Origin: Shewanella chilikensis
GTDB lineage: Bacteria > Pseudomonadota > Gammaproteobacteria > Enterobacterales > Shewanellaceae
Assembly: GCF_002836945.1 (NCBI RefSeq)
Contig: NZ_NIJM01000007.1
Coordinates: forward strand, 47,984 to 111,983
Reading direction: 5' to 3'
Length of the DNA: 64,000 nucleotides
The position numbers were made by a program, and so were the translations under genes. The notes under the pieces were generated by a model, which saw only the letters and a list, made by a program, of their open reading frames with translations, ran no database searches and had not been told where the DNA came from. Shown here piece after piece: positions 54,501 through 64,000 of the stretch. Positions within the stretch are counted from its first letter, which is position 1. Every line of letters begins with the position of its first letter.

Positions 54501-56123
54501 ATGAAGTTACAACTGAAACACAAGATGTTGCTCGGTATGGCCGTGCCTCTTCTCTTGATGCTGCTACTCTGTGGTATCGCCATCAATATCATGAACGAAA
54601 TCGACTCAGGGGTAGAAAATATCTACAGCGACCGGGTTGTCCCACTCAAAGATCTCAAGAGCATAGGTGATGATTACGCCGTCTTTGTTATCGATGCTAT
54701 CAACAAGGCCAATGCCGGAGACTTCAGTGCCGAACAAGCCAGTACCGCGCTCAATGAGGCCGACAGAAGCATCAAGCAGAAGTGGCAGGATTACACAGCC
54801 ACTCAGTTGACCGCCAGAGAGTCACAACTGGTCAATGAGGCCAAGCGGTTATTTATTCCCGCCGATGAACAGATAAAACGTCTGCAACATAAATTGGCCA
54901 CCATGAGCGGCAATATCCAAGGCCAGCTCAATCAGGAGATCACTCCTCTCTATCAGGTAATAGATCCCATCAGCGGTAAGATTGCCGAGTTGGTCACCCT
55001 GCAATTGGATGTCGCCAAACAGGAAAGAGAGCAAGCCCAAAGCCTCTACTCTTCTTCCGTTGTGCTATTTATCTCTCTGGTCAGTGTCGCCATTATCGCC
55101 TGCTTACTACTCAGTGTTTGGGTCAACCGCAGCGTCATGTTACCCATAGGCGATATCCTCACCCAGCTGAAGAAAATTCGCAGCGACTCGGACTTAACCG
55201 TGCAGTTCAAAACCTTCAACGCCGACGAACTGGGGCAGATATCCGATAACTTAAGAGATGTGATATCTCACCTCAGAGGGATCCTCAATAATATCGCCAA
55301 TGCCGCCAATACAGTCAGCGACTCGGCGACCGAGCTCTCCAGCTTCACCCAACAAACCAACGAGCGCATGCACAGACAACAGGCCGAGACAGAGCAGACG
55401 GCTACCGCCATGAATGAAATGACCGCCACAGTCTCAGAAGTAGCCCAAAGCACCACGGCCGCTGCCGACTCGGCTCACAGCGCCGATGCCAGTGCCGCCA
55501 ATGGCGATGCAATAGTGCAGGAGTCGATTGCCAGCATGGTGGCACTCTCGGCGCAAATTCAGGGTACGGCGCAGGTGATCACTCATCTGGCCAATGAAAG
55601 CCAAAACATAGGCAGGGTACTGGATGTGATTAAGGGAATTGCCGAGCAGACCAATCTGCTGGCACTGAACGCCGCCATTGAGGCGGCCAGGGCCGGCGAG
55701 CAGGGCCGGGGTTTTGCCGTGGTGGCCGATGAGGTAAGAACCCTTGCCAGTCGCACCCACAGCTCAACCCAGGAGATTGAGTCCATGATAGCCACCCTGC
55801 AGACAGGTGTGCAGGAGGCGGTGACTGCCATGGAGCAAGGCATCACTCAGGTCGAGCAGGCCAACAGCAAGGCCAATATGGCCGGTGAAGCCTTGAAAGA
55901 GATAGTGGTGTCAGTCGACTCCATCGCCCAGCTCAATACCCACATTGCTACCGCAGCCGAAGAGCAAAGCAGTGTGGCGGAAGATATCAATCGTAGCATT
56001 ATGGCAATCAGCGACATCACCCAACAATCGGCCCAGGCAGCCAACGAGTTGACCGAGTCGGTCAGCAACTTAAGCCATCTGGCGGAAAACATGCGCGCCG
56101 AAGTGGCCCGCTTTCGTCTCTAA
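54501..56123 (+). CDS. Methyl-accepting chemotaxis protein
   Basis: A 540-residue chemoreceptor. Membrane segment 1 lies at about 10-30, a helical periplasmic sensor of about 150 residues follows, then membrane segment 2 (VVLFISLVSVAIIACLLLSVW), HAMP, and the signalling domain with tip [22 protein letters not shown]. The sensor looks like a four-helix-bundle type; the ligand is unknown. The ATG at 54501 follows AAGG by nine bases, and the longer frame runs back into the tRNA terminator. It has its own terminator and is convergent with a second receptor. Confidence 0.92.
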   Translation: MKLQLKHKMLLGMAVPLLLMLLLCGIAINIMNEIDSGVENIYSDRVVPLKDLKSIGDDYAVFVIDAINKANAGDFSAEQASTALNEADRSIKQKWQDYTATQLTARESQLVNEAKRLFIPADEQIKRLQHKLATMSGNIQGQLNQEITPLYQVIDPISGKIAELVTLQLDVAKQEREQAQSLYSSSVVLFISLVSVAIIACLLLSVWVNRSVMLPIGDILTQLKKIRSDSDLTVQFKTFNADELGQISDNLRDVISHLRGILNNIANAANTVSDSATELSSFTQQTNERMHRQQAETEQTATAMNEMTATVSEVAQSTTAAADSAHSADASAANGDAIVQESIASMVALSAQIQGTAQVITHLANESQNIGRVLDVIKGIAEQTNLLALNAAIEAARAGEQGRGFAVVADEVRTLASRTHSSTQEIESMIATLQTGVQEAVTAMEQGITQVEQANSKANMAGEALKEIVVSVDSIAQLNTHIATAAEEQSSVAEDINRSIMAISDITQQSAQAANELTESVSNLSHLAENMRAEVARFRL

Positions 56124-56130
56124 CTCTCTG

Positions 56131-56155
56131 AGGGCCCTTCGGGGCCTATTTTTTA
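56131..56155 (+). terminator. Terminator after chemoreceptor 1
   Basis: GGGCCC-TTCG-GGGCCT forms a six-pair stem with one G-T pair and a stable TTCG loop, followed by ATTTTTT. Confidence 0.8.
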
Positions 56156-56291
56156 TTCCCTGTCAGCTCCAAGCCTTTTGTGAACCAAAAACCTTTGCCG
56201 CCATTCCTGACAGACTCCTCGACAAAAGCCGTCTGCACAGCAGAGCAAGAAAGTGCCACAACCGCTAAAGACTACGACTGCAACTAAAACA

Positions 56292-56315
56292 AAACCGCGG
56301 ACATTGCCGCGGTTT
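56292..56315. terminator. Terminator after chemoreceptor 2, usable in both directions
   Basis: A 9-bp perfect stem AAACCGCGG / CCGCGGTTT with a six-base loop; on the minus strand TTTTGTTTT follows. It lies 20 bases after the stop codon of the minus-strand receptor. Confidence 0.82.
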
Positions 56316-56334
56316 TTCATCTGTGACCGGATAA

Positions 56335-58197
56335 CTAGATTTTGAATTGGCTCACCGCCTGGTGCAGATAATCAGCGCGGTGGCGAACCTCATCGGATGC
56401 AGTGGCATTCTCTTCTGCCGCCTGAGCCGACTCCTCGGCAATATCACGGATCACCACCACGTTCTTATTCACCTCAGCGGCCACCATACTCTGCTCTTCA
56501 ATAGCGGCAGCAATCTGAGTGCTCATATCCATGATATTGGTGACATCGGCATTGATCTGCGCCAACAAGGTGCCAGCACTGGCCGCCTGCTGAGCGCTCT
56601 CACCGCCCTGCTTCTGGCTCTGCTCCATAATATCCACTATCGAATGGGTACGGCTCTGCAGAGTTTGAATGATGCTGGCAATCTCTTCGGTCGACTCTTG
56701 AGTCCGCATCGCCAAGCTGCGCACTTCATCGGCCACCACGGCAAAGCCTCGGCCCTGCTCGCCGGCACGGGCCGCCTCAATGGCGGCATTCAGTGCCAGC
56801 AGATTGGTTTGTTCGGCGATACCGCGGATCACATCCAGTACGCTGCCTATGGTTTGACTGTCTTTTTCAAGCTCGGCCACCACATTGGCAGAGTCGTTCA
56901 GTTGCTGGGCCAAAGACTGGATCTTATTGATAGTATCTTCAACCTCAACTTGGCCTTCCTGGGCATTGTTGTGGGTCTGTTCTGCCTTACCTGCGGCCAG
57001 TTCAGTATTCTTGGCAATCTCGTCTATGGTAGCCCCCATCTCGGTGATAGCCGTAGCAACCATATCGGTTTCATTGAGCTGTTTCGACACGCCTTCCGAG
57101 GCGCTGATGGCGTTGCGGGACAGCTCTTCACAGGACTGGCGCATGCCATCCACTGATTCGATAACCTGCTCGATCAGCTTCTGGAAACTCTCCACCATAC
57201 TGTTGAAATGGCGTCCTATCATGCCCAGCTCATCGTTGGAGTCCACATCACAGCGCAGCGACAGATCTTTTTGAAGCTCGATGCGGGAAATGACATCCGT
57301 GATACGCTCAACCGGCCTCATAATACTGCGGATAATCATCACAGTACTGACCACCAACAACAACGCAATAAGACCAAATAATGCCAACCCCTGCATGAAG
57401 CTGTGCTGCTGCTCGTTTTCCACCTTGGCTATTGCCAATTCTTTCAGCTTGGTAGATGAGCTTTCCGTGGCAAAGATCGCTTCTCGCAACTGCCCCATCA
57501 TGCCCTTGGACTCGTCGAGTCCCAGCTGCTGTTCCTTGGCCACCAAACTCTTGAAGCTTTGCTGGTACTTGCTCATCAGTTGCTCAATATTGTTACGAAC
57601 ACTGTAGTCCAGCAAACTGGCGCTCAAGGCTTCATTGAAGCGTTCAATATTGCTATCAAACTTATTGAGGTAGCTGAGATCCCGCCGCAACATAAAGTCT
57701 TTCTCGTTACGCCTCAGCTGCAGCATCAACACCATAAGCTCAGGCACGTTATGTTCTGCCACCAAGCTTTCGACATTATGCACCGCAGAGCGTAACTCAC
57801 CGTAAAGACCAGTCTTGGGATCCAGGCCTATCTCCTGTTGCAATTTCACCACTTCGGTAAACAACTGGCGGTAGTTGGCTAAATCACGGTTAAAGCTGTT
57901 TATCGGCGCCTCGGGGAGATCATACTCCTTGAAGATCAGTGCCAGTTCTTGCATCAACTGCGCTGTAGCCTGTGCTTCCTGCTGATGTATCTCAACATAC
58001 TTGAGATCCTGGCGGCCAAAAAAATCCTTCTCATTCTTGCGCATGCTTAATACTTCTTTATCCAGTTCAACCACTTTCTGGATGGCGATGGACAGTTCTG
58101 TCTGCACTGAGCTGGAATATTGCTGCAGTGCAAACATCAATACCAAGGCGCCGATCGAAACGGCGGCACTCAGCAACAACTTATGGCGAATAAGCAT
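56335..58197 (-). CDS. Methyl-accepting chemotaxis protein with HBM-type sensor
   Basis: A 620-residue chemoreceptor. The periplasmic part of about 250 residues contains two copies of an R-K/R-N-E-K-D-F motif ([34 protein letters not shown]), the signature of the helical bimodular (HBM) sensor. Membrane segment 2 ([20 protein letters not shown]), HAMP and the signalling tip [22 protein letters not shown] follow. HBM receptors studied in Pseudomonas sense organic acids; the ligand here is not known. GAGG precedes the ATG at 58197. Confidence 0.92.
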   Translation of the reverse strand: MLIRHKLLLSAAVSIGALVLMFALQQYSSSVQTELSIAIQKVVELDKEVLSMRKNEKDFFGRQDLKYVEIHQQEAQATAQLMQELALIFKEYDLPEAPINSFNRDLANYRQLFTEVVKLQQEIGLDPKTGLYGELRSAVHNVESLVAEHNVPELMVLMLQLRRNEKDFMLRRDLSYLNKFDSNIERFNEALSASLLDYSVRNNIEQLMSKYQQSFKSLVAKEQQLGLDESKGMMGQLREAIFATESSSTKLKELAIAKVENEQQHSFMQGLALFGLIALLLVVSTVMIIRSIMRPVERITDVISRIELQKDLSLRCDVDSNDELGMIGRHFNSMVESFQKLIEQVIESVDGMRQSCEELSRNAISASEGVSKQLNETDMVATAITEMGATIDEIAKNTELAAGKAEQTHNNAQEGQVEVEDTINKIQSLAQQLNDSANVVAELEKDSQTIGSVLDVIRGIAEQTNLLALNAAIEAARAGEQGRGFAVVADEVRSLAMRTQESTEEIASIIQTLQSRTHSIVDIMEQSQKQGGESAQQAASAGTLLAQINADVTNIMDMSTQIAAAIEEQSMVAAEVNKNVVVIRDIAEESAQAAEENATASDEVRHRADYLHQAVSQFKI

Positions 58198-58770
58198 GGT
58201 GTTACCTCAATAAAAAGAGTCACTCTAAAAAAATAGTCGCAATTCTGTCCCAGTGTCAGTTGAGTTAATCCGGTAACAAAAATGTCATCTTATATTGTCA
58301 ATGATTAACCTATTTAAAAACAGTCACTAGCCTTGTCACAGTGCAAAAAAAATTAAAAATTTTTCTATTAACTGAGTCAAAAAAAACGAAAGCGCCAAGC
58401 ATCTGTCATTCAAGGAAGGTTTTAACCCGACAAACAGCGATTGCATGCGATATTCAAAAATCAGAAATGAACCCAATAAAAATCTAAGGTTCCCCAATGA
58501 CTCCCTTATCACAGGTTAGTGTCGTGCTCAGGTTGCCAAACACAATAGCTTTCCAGGGGGCTCCCCGGCCTCCCAGGGAACGGAAAGCAAACAACTGATT
58601 TCAGTGAAGCTTGTTTAAGGGATATGCAAATAACCAAATAAAGAAAACATCGAGCAGATTGATTAATCCACCAGATAAATTTTTGGGATTTTTTTATTCT
58701 TTTTTAAACCTTTTAAGCGGGTCAAACTATCCAATTACCATGACTCGCCCAAACCATTAAGGACAGCCCA
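58198..58770. other. 573-base intergenic region between chemoreceptor 2 and the ECF sigma operon
   Basis: No open frame with a ribosome-binding site or family look is present. The region is AT-rich with several T and A runs (notably 58678-58715 before the sigma gene) and one GC-rich patch near 58553-58580. It must hold the receptor promoter on the left and the sigma-operon promoter on the right. I see no clear FliA-type promoter for the receptor and no operator I can support. Confidence 0.5.
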
Positions 58771-59328
58771 GTGAATGCCAGCCCACAGCTGACAGAAACC
58801 AGATACCAGCAAGAAGTGGACTTCCCGCTGGTGCAGCGTGCCCGTTTGGGGGACAAGCTTGCCTTCGCCGAGCTCTACCGCCTGCACCATGGCAGAGTCT
58901 ATGCATTGTGTTTGCACCTGGCCGGCCAGGTGCCACTGGCAGAAGAGATGACCCAGGACTGCTTTATCCGAGCCTGGGAGAAGCTGGACCAATTCCGCGG
59001 TGAAAGCAAATTCAGTACCTGGCTGCACAGCCTGAGCGTCAATCAGGCATTGAGTAGTTTGAAAAAACAGCGCAGCTTCTGGGCCAGATTTCTGCCGGTG
59101 ACCACAGAGGCAGACACAGAAGAATCAACCACAACCCACACGGAGGAAACCTCTGTATTGGAGCGCAAGATCCTCAAGTTACCCGAACGGGCCAGAGTCG
59201 TGTTTGTGCTGTTTGCCATTGAGGGCTACAGCCATGAAGAGATAGCCGCCATGATGGGCACAAGTACCGGCACCAGCAAGGCGCAGTACCACAGGGCAAG
59301 AAACTTGCTTCAGGAGATGTTGTCATGA
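58771..59328 (+). CDS. ECF sigma factor (RpoE-like, sigma-70 family)
   Basis: A 185-residue ECF sigma factor. Region 2 (DKLAFAELYRLHHGRVYALC; AEEMTQDCFIRAWEKLDQFRGESKFSTWLHSL) and region 4 (LPERARVVFVLFAIEGYSHEEIAAMMGTSTGTSKAQYHRAR) are complete. The GTG at 58771 follows AAGGA by seven bases. Its stop overlaps the next gene (ATGA), which encodes a membrane protein in the place of an anti-sigma factor. Signals and target promoters are not readable here. Confidence 0.9.
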   Translation: MNASPQLTETRYQQEVDFPLVQRARLGDKLAFAELYRLHHGRVYALCLHLAGQVPLAEEMTQDCFIRAWEKLDQFRGESKFSTWLHSLSVNQALSSLKKQRSFWARFLPVTTEADTEESTTTHTEETSVLERKILKLPERARVVFVLFAIEGYSHEEIAAMMGTSTGTSKAQYHRARNLLQEMLS

Positions 59329-59846
59329 ACAAGCAGCCAACATTGGAACAACTGATAGAACAACTGCCACGGGAAAAAACACCCGAGCGTGACCTCTGGC
59401 CTGAAATCGCCGCCAGGCTGGAACAATCTCAGCCACCCAAGGCCGCAAAATCCAGCAACGGCTGGCGTAATCTGGCTATCGCCTGCAGTCTGCTGTTGGT
59501 ATCCCTGCTCGGCTATCAGGGATTGCAGCAAACCCAAAGCCGCGTCGACCCACAGATGCTGGCCATGCTGGAGCAGTTACAGTATCAACACCAACAACAG
59601 GTGAAACAACTGGAAGCCAGTGTCAATTTCGGCCAATGGCAAAAGGTCAGCATGACCACGCCGCTCAGTCGCGGCATAGATGAACTCAGGGAAGCCGCAG
59701 CGCAGATATTCCAGGCACTAAAACAAGACCCGACCGATCAACAACTTTGGCAACTCTGGCTTTGGGTACAGCAAAGGGAGATAGAACTGCTCACCCGGGG
59801 TGAACAACTGCCCACTCAACTCGATCAACAAGGAATCAGCATATGA
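59325..59846 (+). CDS. Probable membrane anti-sigma factor
   Basis: A 173-residue protein with a cytoplasmic N-terminal part of about 45 residues (LEQLIEQLPREKTPERDLWPEIAARL), one membrane segment at about 48-65, and a glutamine-rich periplasmic coiled-coil-like part. It lacks the zinc HxxxCxxC motif of classic ZAS anti-sigma factors, so the role is inferred from position and topology. ATGA overlaps couple it to the sigma gene before it and the DUF4097 gene after it. Confidence 0.72.
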   Translation: MNKQPTLEQLIEQLPREKTPERDLWPEIAARLEQSQPPKAAKSSNGWRNLAIACSLLLVSLLGYQGLQQTQSRVDPQMLAMLEQLQYQHQQQVKQLEASVNFGQWQKVSMTTPLSRGIDELREAAAQIFQALKQDPTDQQLWQLWLWVQQREIELLTRGEQLPTQLDQQGISI

Positions 59847-60781
59847 ACAAGATATCACTAACCCTACTCTCTTCAGCCCTGCTGCTGAGCCCGGTATTGC
59901 ATGCGGCCGAGAAGGTCGATCAAAGTGCGGCGCTGGAGTCCGGAGCCAAATTGAATATCAAGATCCAACGGGGAGAGGTGAAGATCCGCAGTTGGGACAA
60001 GGCTGAAGTCGCCATCAAGGGCAAGCTGGATGAGCTCAGTGAAGGCCTGGTGTTTGGTCAGCAGGGCGGCAGCTTTGTTATCGAAGACAAGCTGCCCAAG
60101 AGCTATAACAGCCGGGACAAAGACGGCTCAAAGCTGGAGATCTTTCTGCCCGCCACAGTCAATATGAAGCTTAAAGGCGTTTCCGCCGATTATGACCTGC
60201 AAGGATTGGAGGGTGAGATCAGCTCGGCCAATGTCAGTGGTGATATCAAGGGCCAGGATCTCAAAGGCAATCTGCAACTGACCACGGTATCCGGCAGTAT
60301 CCACACCCAGAGCAACCAGGGTGAACTGTATCTGGAAACTGTTTCCGGCGACATTGAGGATAAACAGAGTCTGGGCAAGGTAAGTTATCGCCTGGTGAGT
60401 GGCAAACTGAACGCCGAGAGTGATGCCATTGAAGTGGAGCTGGATCAGGTCTCGGGCAAGAGTCAATTGACCCTGAAGGCTCCCGAGTCACTCAAGGCCA
60501 GAACCGTCAGTGGCGACTTGAGTATTGCCATGCAAAGCCTGGCCGGCAATGCCCATGTCGATAGCGTCAGTGGCGATATTGAACTCAAGTTTGCCAAACT
60601 GCCGAATGCCGCCTTTGATATCAGCGGTGGCCCAGGTGGCAAGATTGACAACCAACTGACTCAGGACTCACCGAAAAAAGCCAAGTACACCAAGGCTGAA
60701 TCGCTGCAGTTCCAAAGCGGTTCCGGCCAGGCCGATGTCAGTATCAACACCATCAGTGGCCGGATTAAACTGCAGCAATAA
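59843..60781 (+). CDS. DUF4097-type exported beta-helix-like protein
   Basis: A 312-residue exported protein with a signal peptide ending about LHAA and a series of short repeats of the type VSGDI (TTVSGSIHTQ, ETVSGDIEDK, RTVSGDLSIA, DSVSGDIELK), typical of DUF4097 beta-strand repeat proteins. Often encoded with ECF sigma and anti-sigma genes; function is unknown. The overlap ATGA with the preceding gene shows one operon. A strong terminator follows. Confidence 0.85.
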   Translation: MNKISLTLLSSALLLSPVLHAAEKVDQSAALESGAKLNIKIQRGEVKIRSWDKAEVAIKGKLDELSEGLVFGQQGGSFVIEDKLPKSYNSRDKDGSKLEIFLPATVNMKLKGVSADYDLQGLEGEISSANVSGDIKGQDLKGNLQLTTVSGSIHTQSNQGELYLETVSGDIEDKQSLGKVSYRLVSGKLNAESDAIEVELDQVSGKSQLTLKAPESLKARTVSGDLSIAMQSLAGNAHVDSVSGDIELKFAKLPNAAFDISGGPGGKIDNQLTQDSPKKAKYTKAESLQFQSGSGQADVSINTISGRIKLQQ

Positions 60782-60792
60782 TCAGCGGTATC

Positions 60793-60829
60793 GCACCAAG
60801 GCCTCCGGCTGGCCTTGGTGCCTTTTCTT
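60793..60829 (+). terminator. Terminator of the ECF sigma operon
   Basis: An 11-bp perfect stem GCACCAAGGCC / GGCCTTGGTGC with a seven-base loop, followed by CTTTTCTT. It lies 12 bases after the DUF4097 stop and just before the convergent rsuA stop. Confidence 0.82.
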
Positions 60830-61521
60830 CAGCCTACCGAGGCTATCTCGGCTTCGGTCAGATAACGCCACTCACCGGGTTCCAGTTCACTATCCAGCTC
60901 TATGGCGCCGATTGACTCACGATGCAGGGCTTCCACTTTATTGCCCACAGCGGCAAACATACGTTTCACCTGATGATATTTACCTTCGGTAATAGTCAGC
61001 AAGACTTCGGTCGGGCTAATCAGCTGCAACTGCGCCGGCCGGGTCAGCCCCTCTTCCCGGTGCAGCGCCAGGCCAGCGGCAAATTGTGGGATCAAGTCTT
61101 CAGTAACTGGGCTGGCCAGCCACACCCGGTAGCGTTTGCCGCATTCCTTCTTGGGAGAGGTTAGCTTGTGCGACCACTGGCCATCGTCGGTAATCAACAC
61201 CAAGCCCGTGGTATCGGCATCCAGGCGCCCGGCAATGTGCAGGCTCTCGGGCTTTTCTATCTCCAGTAGACTGATGACCGAAGGATAGACCTCATCCACG
61301 GTTGAGCATATGGTATCGACCGGCTTATGCAACATCAGATATCTGTTGCCTATCAAGCTGATAGGTTCACCATCGAAACACACTCTCATGCCATCACGCA
61401 CCTTGAAGCTGGAGTCCTTGACGATTTCACCATCGACACTGATTTCACCGCGGTGCAGCGCCTTCTTGGCCATGGAACGGGTCAGCTCTGTAGACTCACA
61501 GATAAATTTATCTAAACGCAC
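60829..61521 (-). CDS. rsuA: 16S rRNA pseudouridine(516) synthase
   Basis: A 230-residue RsuA with S4 domain (RLDKFICESTELTRSMAKKAL), catalytic aspartate in AGRLDADTTGLVLITDDGQWSHKL and the end GEWRYLTEAEIASV, close to E. coli RsuA along its length. GTG at 61521 gives the family start (V/M)RLDKF; AAGAGG lies 12 bases upstream. A TTG 12 codons earlier is possible but lengthens the protein beyond the family. Confidence 0.92.
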   Translation of the reverse strand: MRLDKFICESTELTRSMAKKALHRGEISVDGEIVKDSSFKVRDGMRVCFDGEPISLIGNRYLMLHKPVDTICSTVDEVYPSVISLLEIEKPESLHIAGRLDADTTGLVLITDDGQWSHKLTSPKKECGKRYRVWLASPVTEDLIPQFAAGLALHREEGLTRPAQLQLISPTEVLLTITEGKYHQVKRMFAAVGNKVEALHRESIGAIELDSELEPGEWRYLTEAEIASVG

Positions 61522-61811
61522 TTGGCTATCCAACCTCTTGAGTTTATGCCGTGTCAATTGCGCGCCATTATGGAGCCTGACGGGCTAAAGGGCAAAGACT
61601 GTCAAACGCTCACTCAAATAAGCGCCTGTAACCTTTGCTTACAACTCCCGCGGCGCCGAGGCTCGCTGTCATCGCTGCGGGACTTGTTTACATTCCCACA
61701 CAGGCCTTAACATAGGCATCACTGCGGTTTTTCCCGAACAAACGGGTGTGCAGCCAATCTGATAAAAATGCCCCCTCGCGGGACAGCAAAGAACAAAGAA
61801 AAGGAAACAGC

Positions 61812-63911
61812 ATGAGAAAAGTACTCATTGGGGGATTGTGTGCCTCACTCATCGCAGGCCTATCTGCCTGTAATGACAAAACGGCTGAGACCCAGGCTGA
61901 AACAGCCAAACAGCCGGAAGTCGCCAAAACTGCAACTGCCGCCGCCGTCAGCCAAGCTCTGGGCTCAGGAATTGAATTTGCCAACTTTGACAAGTCTGTT
62001 CGTCCTCAGGATGACTTCTATACCTATGTCAACGGCGGCTGGATCAAGAACACAGAGATCCCGGCAGATCGCACCAGTACAGGCGCTTTCTATGATCTCA
62101 GGGAAAAATCCCGTGACGATGTCAAAGCCATTATTGAAGAAGTGGCGCAAAGCAAAGATCTCAAGCCCGGCAGCGACGAGCAAAAAGTGGCCGATCTTTA
62201 CCGCTCCTTTATGGACAGCGATAAGCTCAACCAGTTGGGGATCAAGCCACTGGAGAGCGAGCTGGCAATCATAGATGCCATCAAAGACAAGCAAGCACTG
62301 GCGGCCTACTTCGGCAAGAGTCAAATTCTCGGTGGCGGCACGCCCATGGCCTTCTATATAGATGTTGATGCCAAGGACTCCAGCCGCTATGCCACCCATA
62401 TCTGGCAATACGGCCTGAGCCTGCCGGAGAAAGACTATTACTTCAACGAAGGTGAGCGTTTCGTCAACATCCGCAAGGCCTTTGTTGAGCATATCGTCAA
62501 GATGTTCACCCTGGCCGGTTTTGCCGAGCCACAACAAAGCGCCGAAGCCATCATGAAGCTGGAAACCGCCATCGCCGCCAAGCATTGGGATGTGGTTGAA
62601 AGCCGTGACAGCACCAAGACCTACAACAAATTTGAGGTCAAAGAACTGTCAACATTGGCGCCGGACATCGACTGGAACGCCTACCTGACTGCGCTGGGCG
62701 CCGACAAGCAAGCCGATATCATCATCAATCAGCCCAGCTTTATCGAAGGCCTAAACCAGATAGTCAAAGACACAGATCTGGCGACCTGGAAGACATATAT
62801 GCGCTGGCAGCTGTTGACCCACTTCGCCTCAGATCTGAGCGAGCCGCTGGATAAAGAAAACTTCGAGTTCTTCGCCAAGACACTCAACGGCCAGCAAGAA
62901 CAGGAACCTCGTTGGAAGCGCGGTGTAGCCAAGGTCAACAGCCTGCTGGGTGAAGTCGTGGGTAAAGTATACGTCAAGCGCCACTTCGCCCCTGAAGCCA
63001 AGGAGCGGATGGAGCATCTGGTGGAAAACCTGCGCGGTGCCTACGCCGACAGCATAGATGAACTTGAGTGGATGGGCGCAGACACCAAAGTCGCCGCCAA
63101 GGAAAAACTGGCCAAGTTCAACCCGAAAATCGGCTATCCCGACAAGTGGGAAGACTACAGCAAGCTGACTATCAAAGCTGACGACCTGGTCGGTAACGAG
63201 ATCCGCGCCGGTGAAGTGGAACATCAGAAGCAACTGGCCAAGTTGGGCAGCCCCATAGACAAGGGCGAATGGCACATGACGCCACAAACCGTCAACGCCT
63301 ACTACAACCCGACCATGAACGAAATCGTGTTCCCGGCCGCCATCTTGCAGCCACCTTTCTTTAATATGGCTGCCGACGATGCCGTCAACTATGGTGGTAT
63401 AGGTGCGGTTATCGGCCATGAGATGGGTCACGGCTTTGACGATCAGGGTGCCAAGTTCGACGGCGAAGGCAATATGCGCGACTGGTGGACCGAACAAGAC
63501 CTGAAAGAGTTTGCCGCCCGCGGCAAGGCGCTAATCGCCCAGTATGACGGCTACTATGTGTTTGACGACCTGCACGTTAACGGCAGTCTGACCCTGGGTG
63601 AAAACATCGGCGATCTCTCAGGTGTCACAATAGCCTACAAGGCCTACAAAAAATCCTTGGCGGGCAAAGAGGCTCCGGTAATCGACGGTCTGAGCGGTGA
63701 TGAACGCTTCTTCCTCGGCTTCGCCCAAATCTGGCGTGCCAAGATCAAAGAGGAAGCCATGCGCAACCGAGTGGCCACAGATCCTCATTCACCGGCTAAG
63801 TTCCGCGCCATAGGTTCACTGTCCAATATGCCGCAGTTCTACAGCACATTTGACGTGAAGCCAGGTGACGGCATGTATATTGAACCGGCCCAGCGCGTGA
63901 AAATCTGGTAA
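61812..63911 (+). CDS. pepO: M13-family zinc metallopeptidase, PepO-like lipoprotein
   Basis: A 699-residue neprilysin-family endopeptidase. A lipoprotein signal with lipobox LSAC (Cys20) is followed by the M13 N-terminal domain and the catalytic domain with HEMGH (536-540), the third zinc ligand Glu597 in GENIGDLSG, NAYYNPTMNEIVFPA, and the C-terminal end QRVKIW. It would cut peptides in the periplasm. AAAGGA precedes the ATG at 61812. A palindrome AGGCGCC-TCAA-GGCGCCT (63930-63947) follows the stop but lacks a T run. Confidence 0.94.
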   Translation: MRKVLIGGLCASLIAGLSACNDKTAETQAETAKQPEVAKTATAAAVSQALGSGIEFANFDKSVRPQDDFYTYVNGGWIKNTEIPADRTSTGAFYDLREKSRDDVKAIIEEVAQSKDLKPGSDEQKVADLYRSFMDSDKLNQLGIKPLESELAIIDAIKDKQALAAYFGKSQILGGGTPMAFYIDVDAKDSSRYATHIWQYGLSLPEKDYYFNEGERFVNIRKAFVEHIVKMFTLAGFAEPQQSAEAIMKLETAIAAKHWDVVESRDSTKTYNKFEVKELSTLAPDIDWNAYLTALGADKQADIIINQPSFIEGLNQIVKDTDLATWKTYMRWQLLTHFASDLSEPLDKENFEFFAKTLNGQQEQEPRWKRGVAKVNSLLGEVVGKVYVKRHFAPEAKERMEHLVENLRGAYADSIDELEWMGADTKVAAKEKLAKFNPKIGYPDKWEDYSKLTIKADDLVGNEIRAGEVEHQKQLAKLGSPIDKGEWHMTPQTVNAYYNPTMNEIVFPAAILQPPFFNMAADDAVNYGGIGAVIGHEMGHGFDDQGAKFDGEGNMRDWWTEQDLKEFAARGKALIAQYDGYYVFDDLHVNGSLTLGENIGDLSGVTIAYKAYKKSLAGKEAPVIDGLSGDERFFLGFAQIWRAKIKEEAMRNRVATDPHSPAKFRAIGSLSNMPQFYSTFDVKPGDGMYIEPAQRVKIW

Positions 63912-64000
63912 TTTTACGCTTGCTCAGAAAGGCGCCTCAAGGCGCCTAATGCCGATCAGTTAAGACAGATCGCTTGACGATCTCACTGAAAGGATCAAAA

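Noticed and set aside
63930..63947. AGGCGCC-TCAA-GGCGCCT after pepO as a terminator
   Set aside because: The stem is good but no T run follows, and the window ends soon after; left as a hairpin only.

Overview
The window looks like a stretch of chromosome from a Shewanella-type gammaproteobacterium (Alteromonadales). Supporting signs are MetJ-type operators, a tkt-epd-pgk-fba cluster, a DUF3718 protein, NhaD, abundant chemoreceptors and c-type cytochrome genes. No insertion sequence, prophage, CRISPR array or rRNA operon was seen. Species cannot be fixed from the sequence alone; the moderately high GC and the assT-dsbL-dsbI operon would suit an S. algae-like organism (inference).

Layout. 1-8.8 kb: a truncated metY with MetJ boxes; an arylsulfate sulfotransferase operon (Tsx-like porin, assT, dsbL, dsbI) with a divergent TetR regulator and a 30-bp perfect palindrome between them; a NhaC-family transporter with a perfect MetJ box (probable methionine importer MetT); a membrane protein translationally coupled to rluF. 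9-15.2 kb: the least ordinary part. Two paralogous pairs of ToxR-like membrane regulators and small membrane partners flank a Tat-exported, split-Soret-like dihaem cytochrome and a lipoprotein. 15.3-22 kb: nhaD, a DUF481 outer-membrane protein, a cyanide-insensitive-type bd oxidase (cydAB plus a DUF2474-like small subunit) divergent from a MocR-type regulator. 22-29.4 kb: tkt-epd-pgk-fba, with a hairpin at each gene junction, and metK with MetJ boxes.

29.4-46 kb: small and accessory genes (two GNATs, two tandem degenerate GGDEF proteins, a META-domain lipoprotein), a DAACS symporter, a serine transporter and serine deaminase operon, a penicillin-acylase-family lipoprotein, yjjX, a MarR-GNAT fusion, a DUF3718 protein, folA and yjjPB. 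45-54 kb: core genes (obg, rpmA, rplU, ispB, clpB with a heat-shock promoter, pgeF, rluD, bamD). 54-64 kb: tRNA-Phe and two identical tRNA-Leu genes, two convergent chemoreceptors, an ECF sigma / membrane anti-sigma-like / DUF4097 operon, rsuA and a PepO-type M13 peptidase.

How the genes work together: three MetJ-type sites (metY, metT, metK) suggest one methionine regulon. The Tsx-like channel, AssT and DsbL/DsbI form one envelope pathway: uptake of a bulky substrate, sulfate transfer, and the disulfide the enzyme needs. The two ToxR-like pairs probably sense something in the periplasm and may control the cytochrome/lipoprotein operon between them. All starts were chosen by reading ribosome-binding sites and family N-termini by eye; no database search was run.
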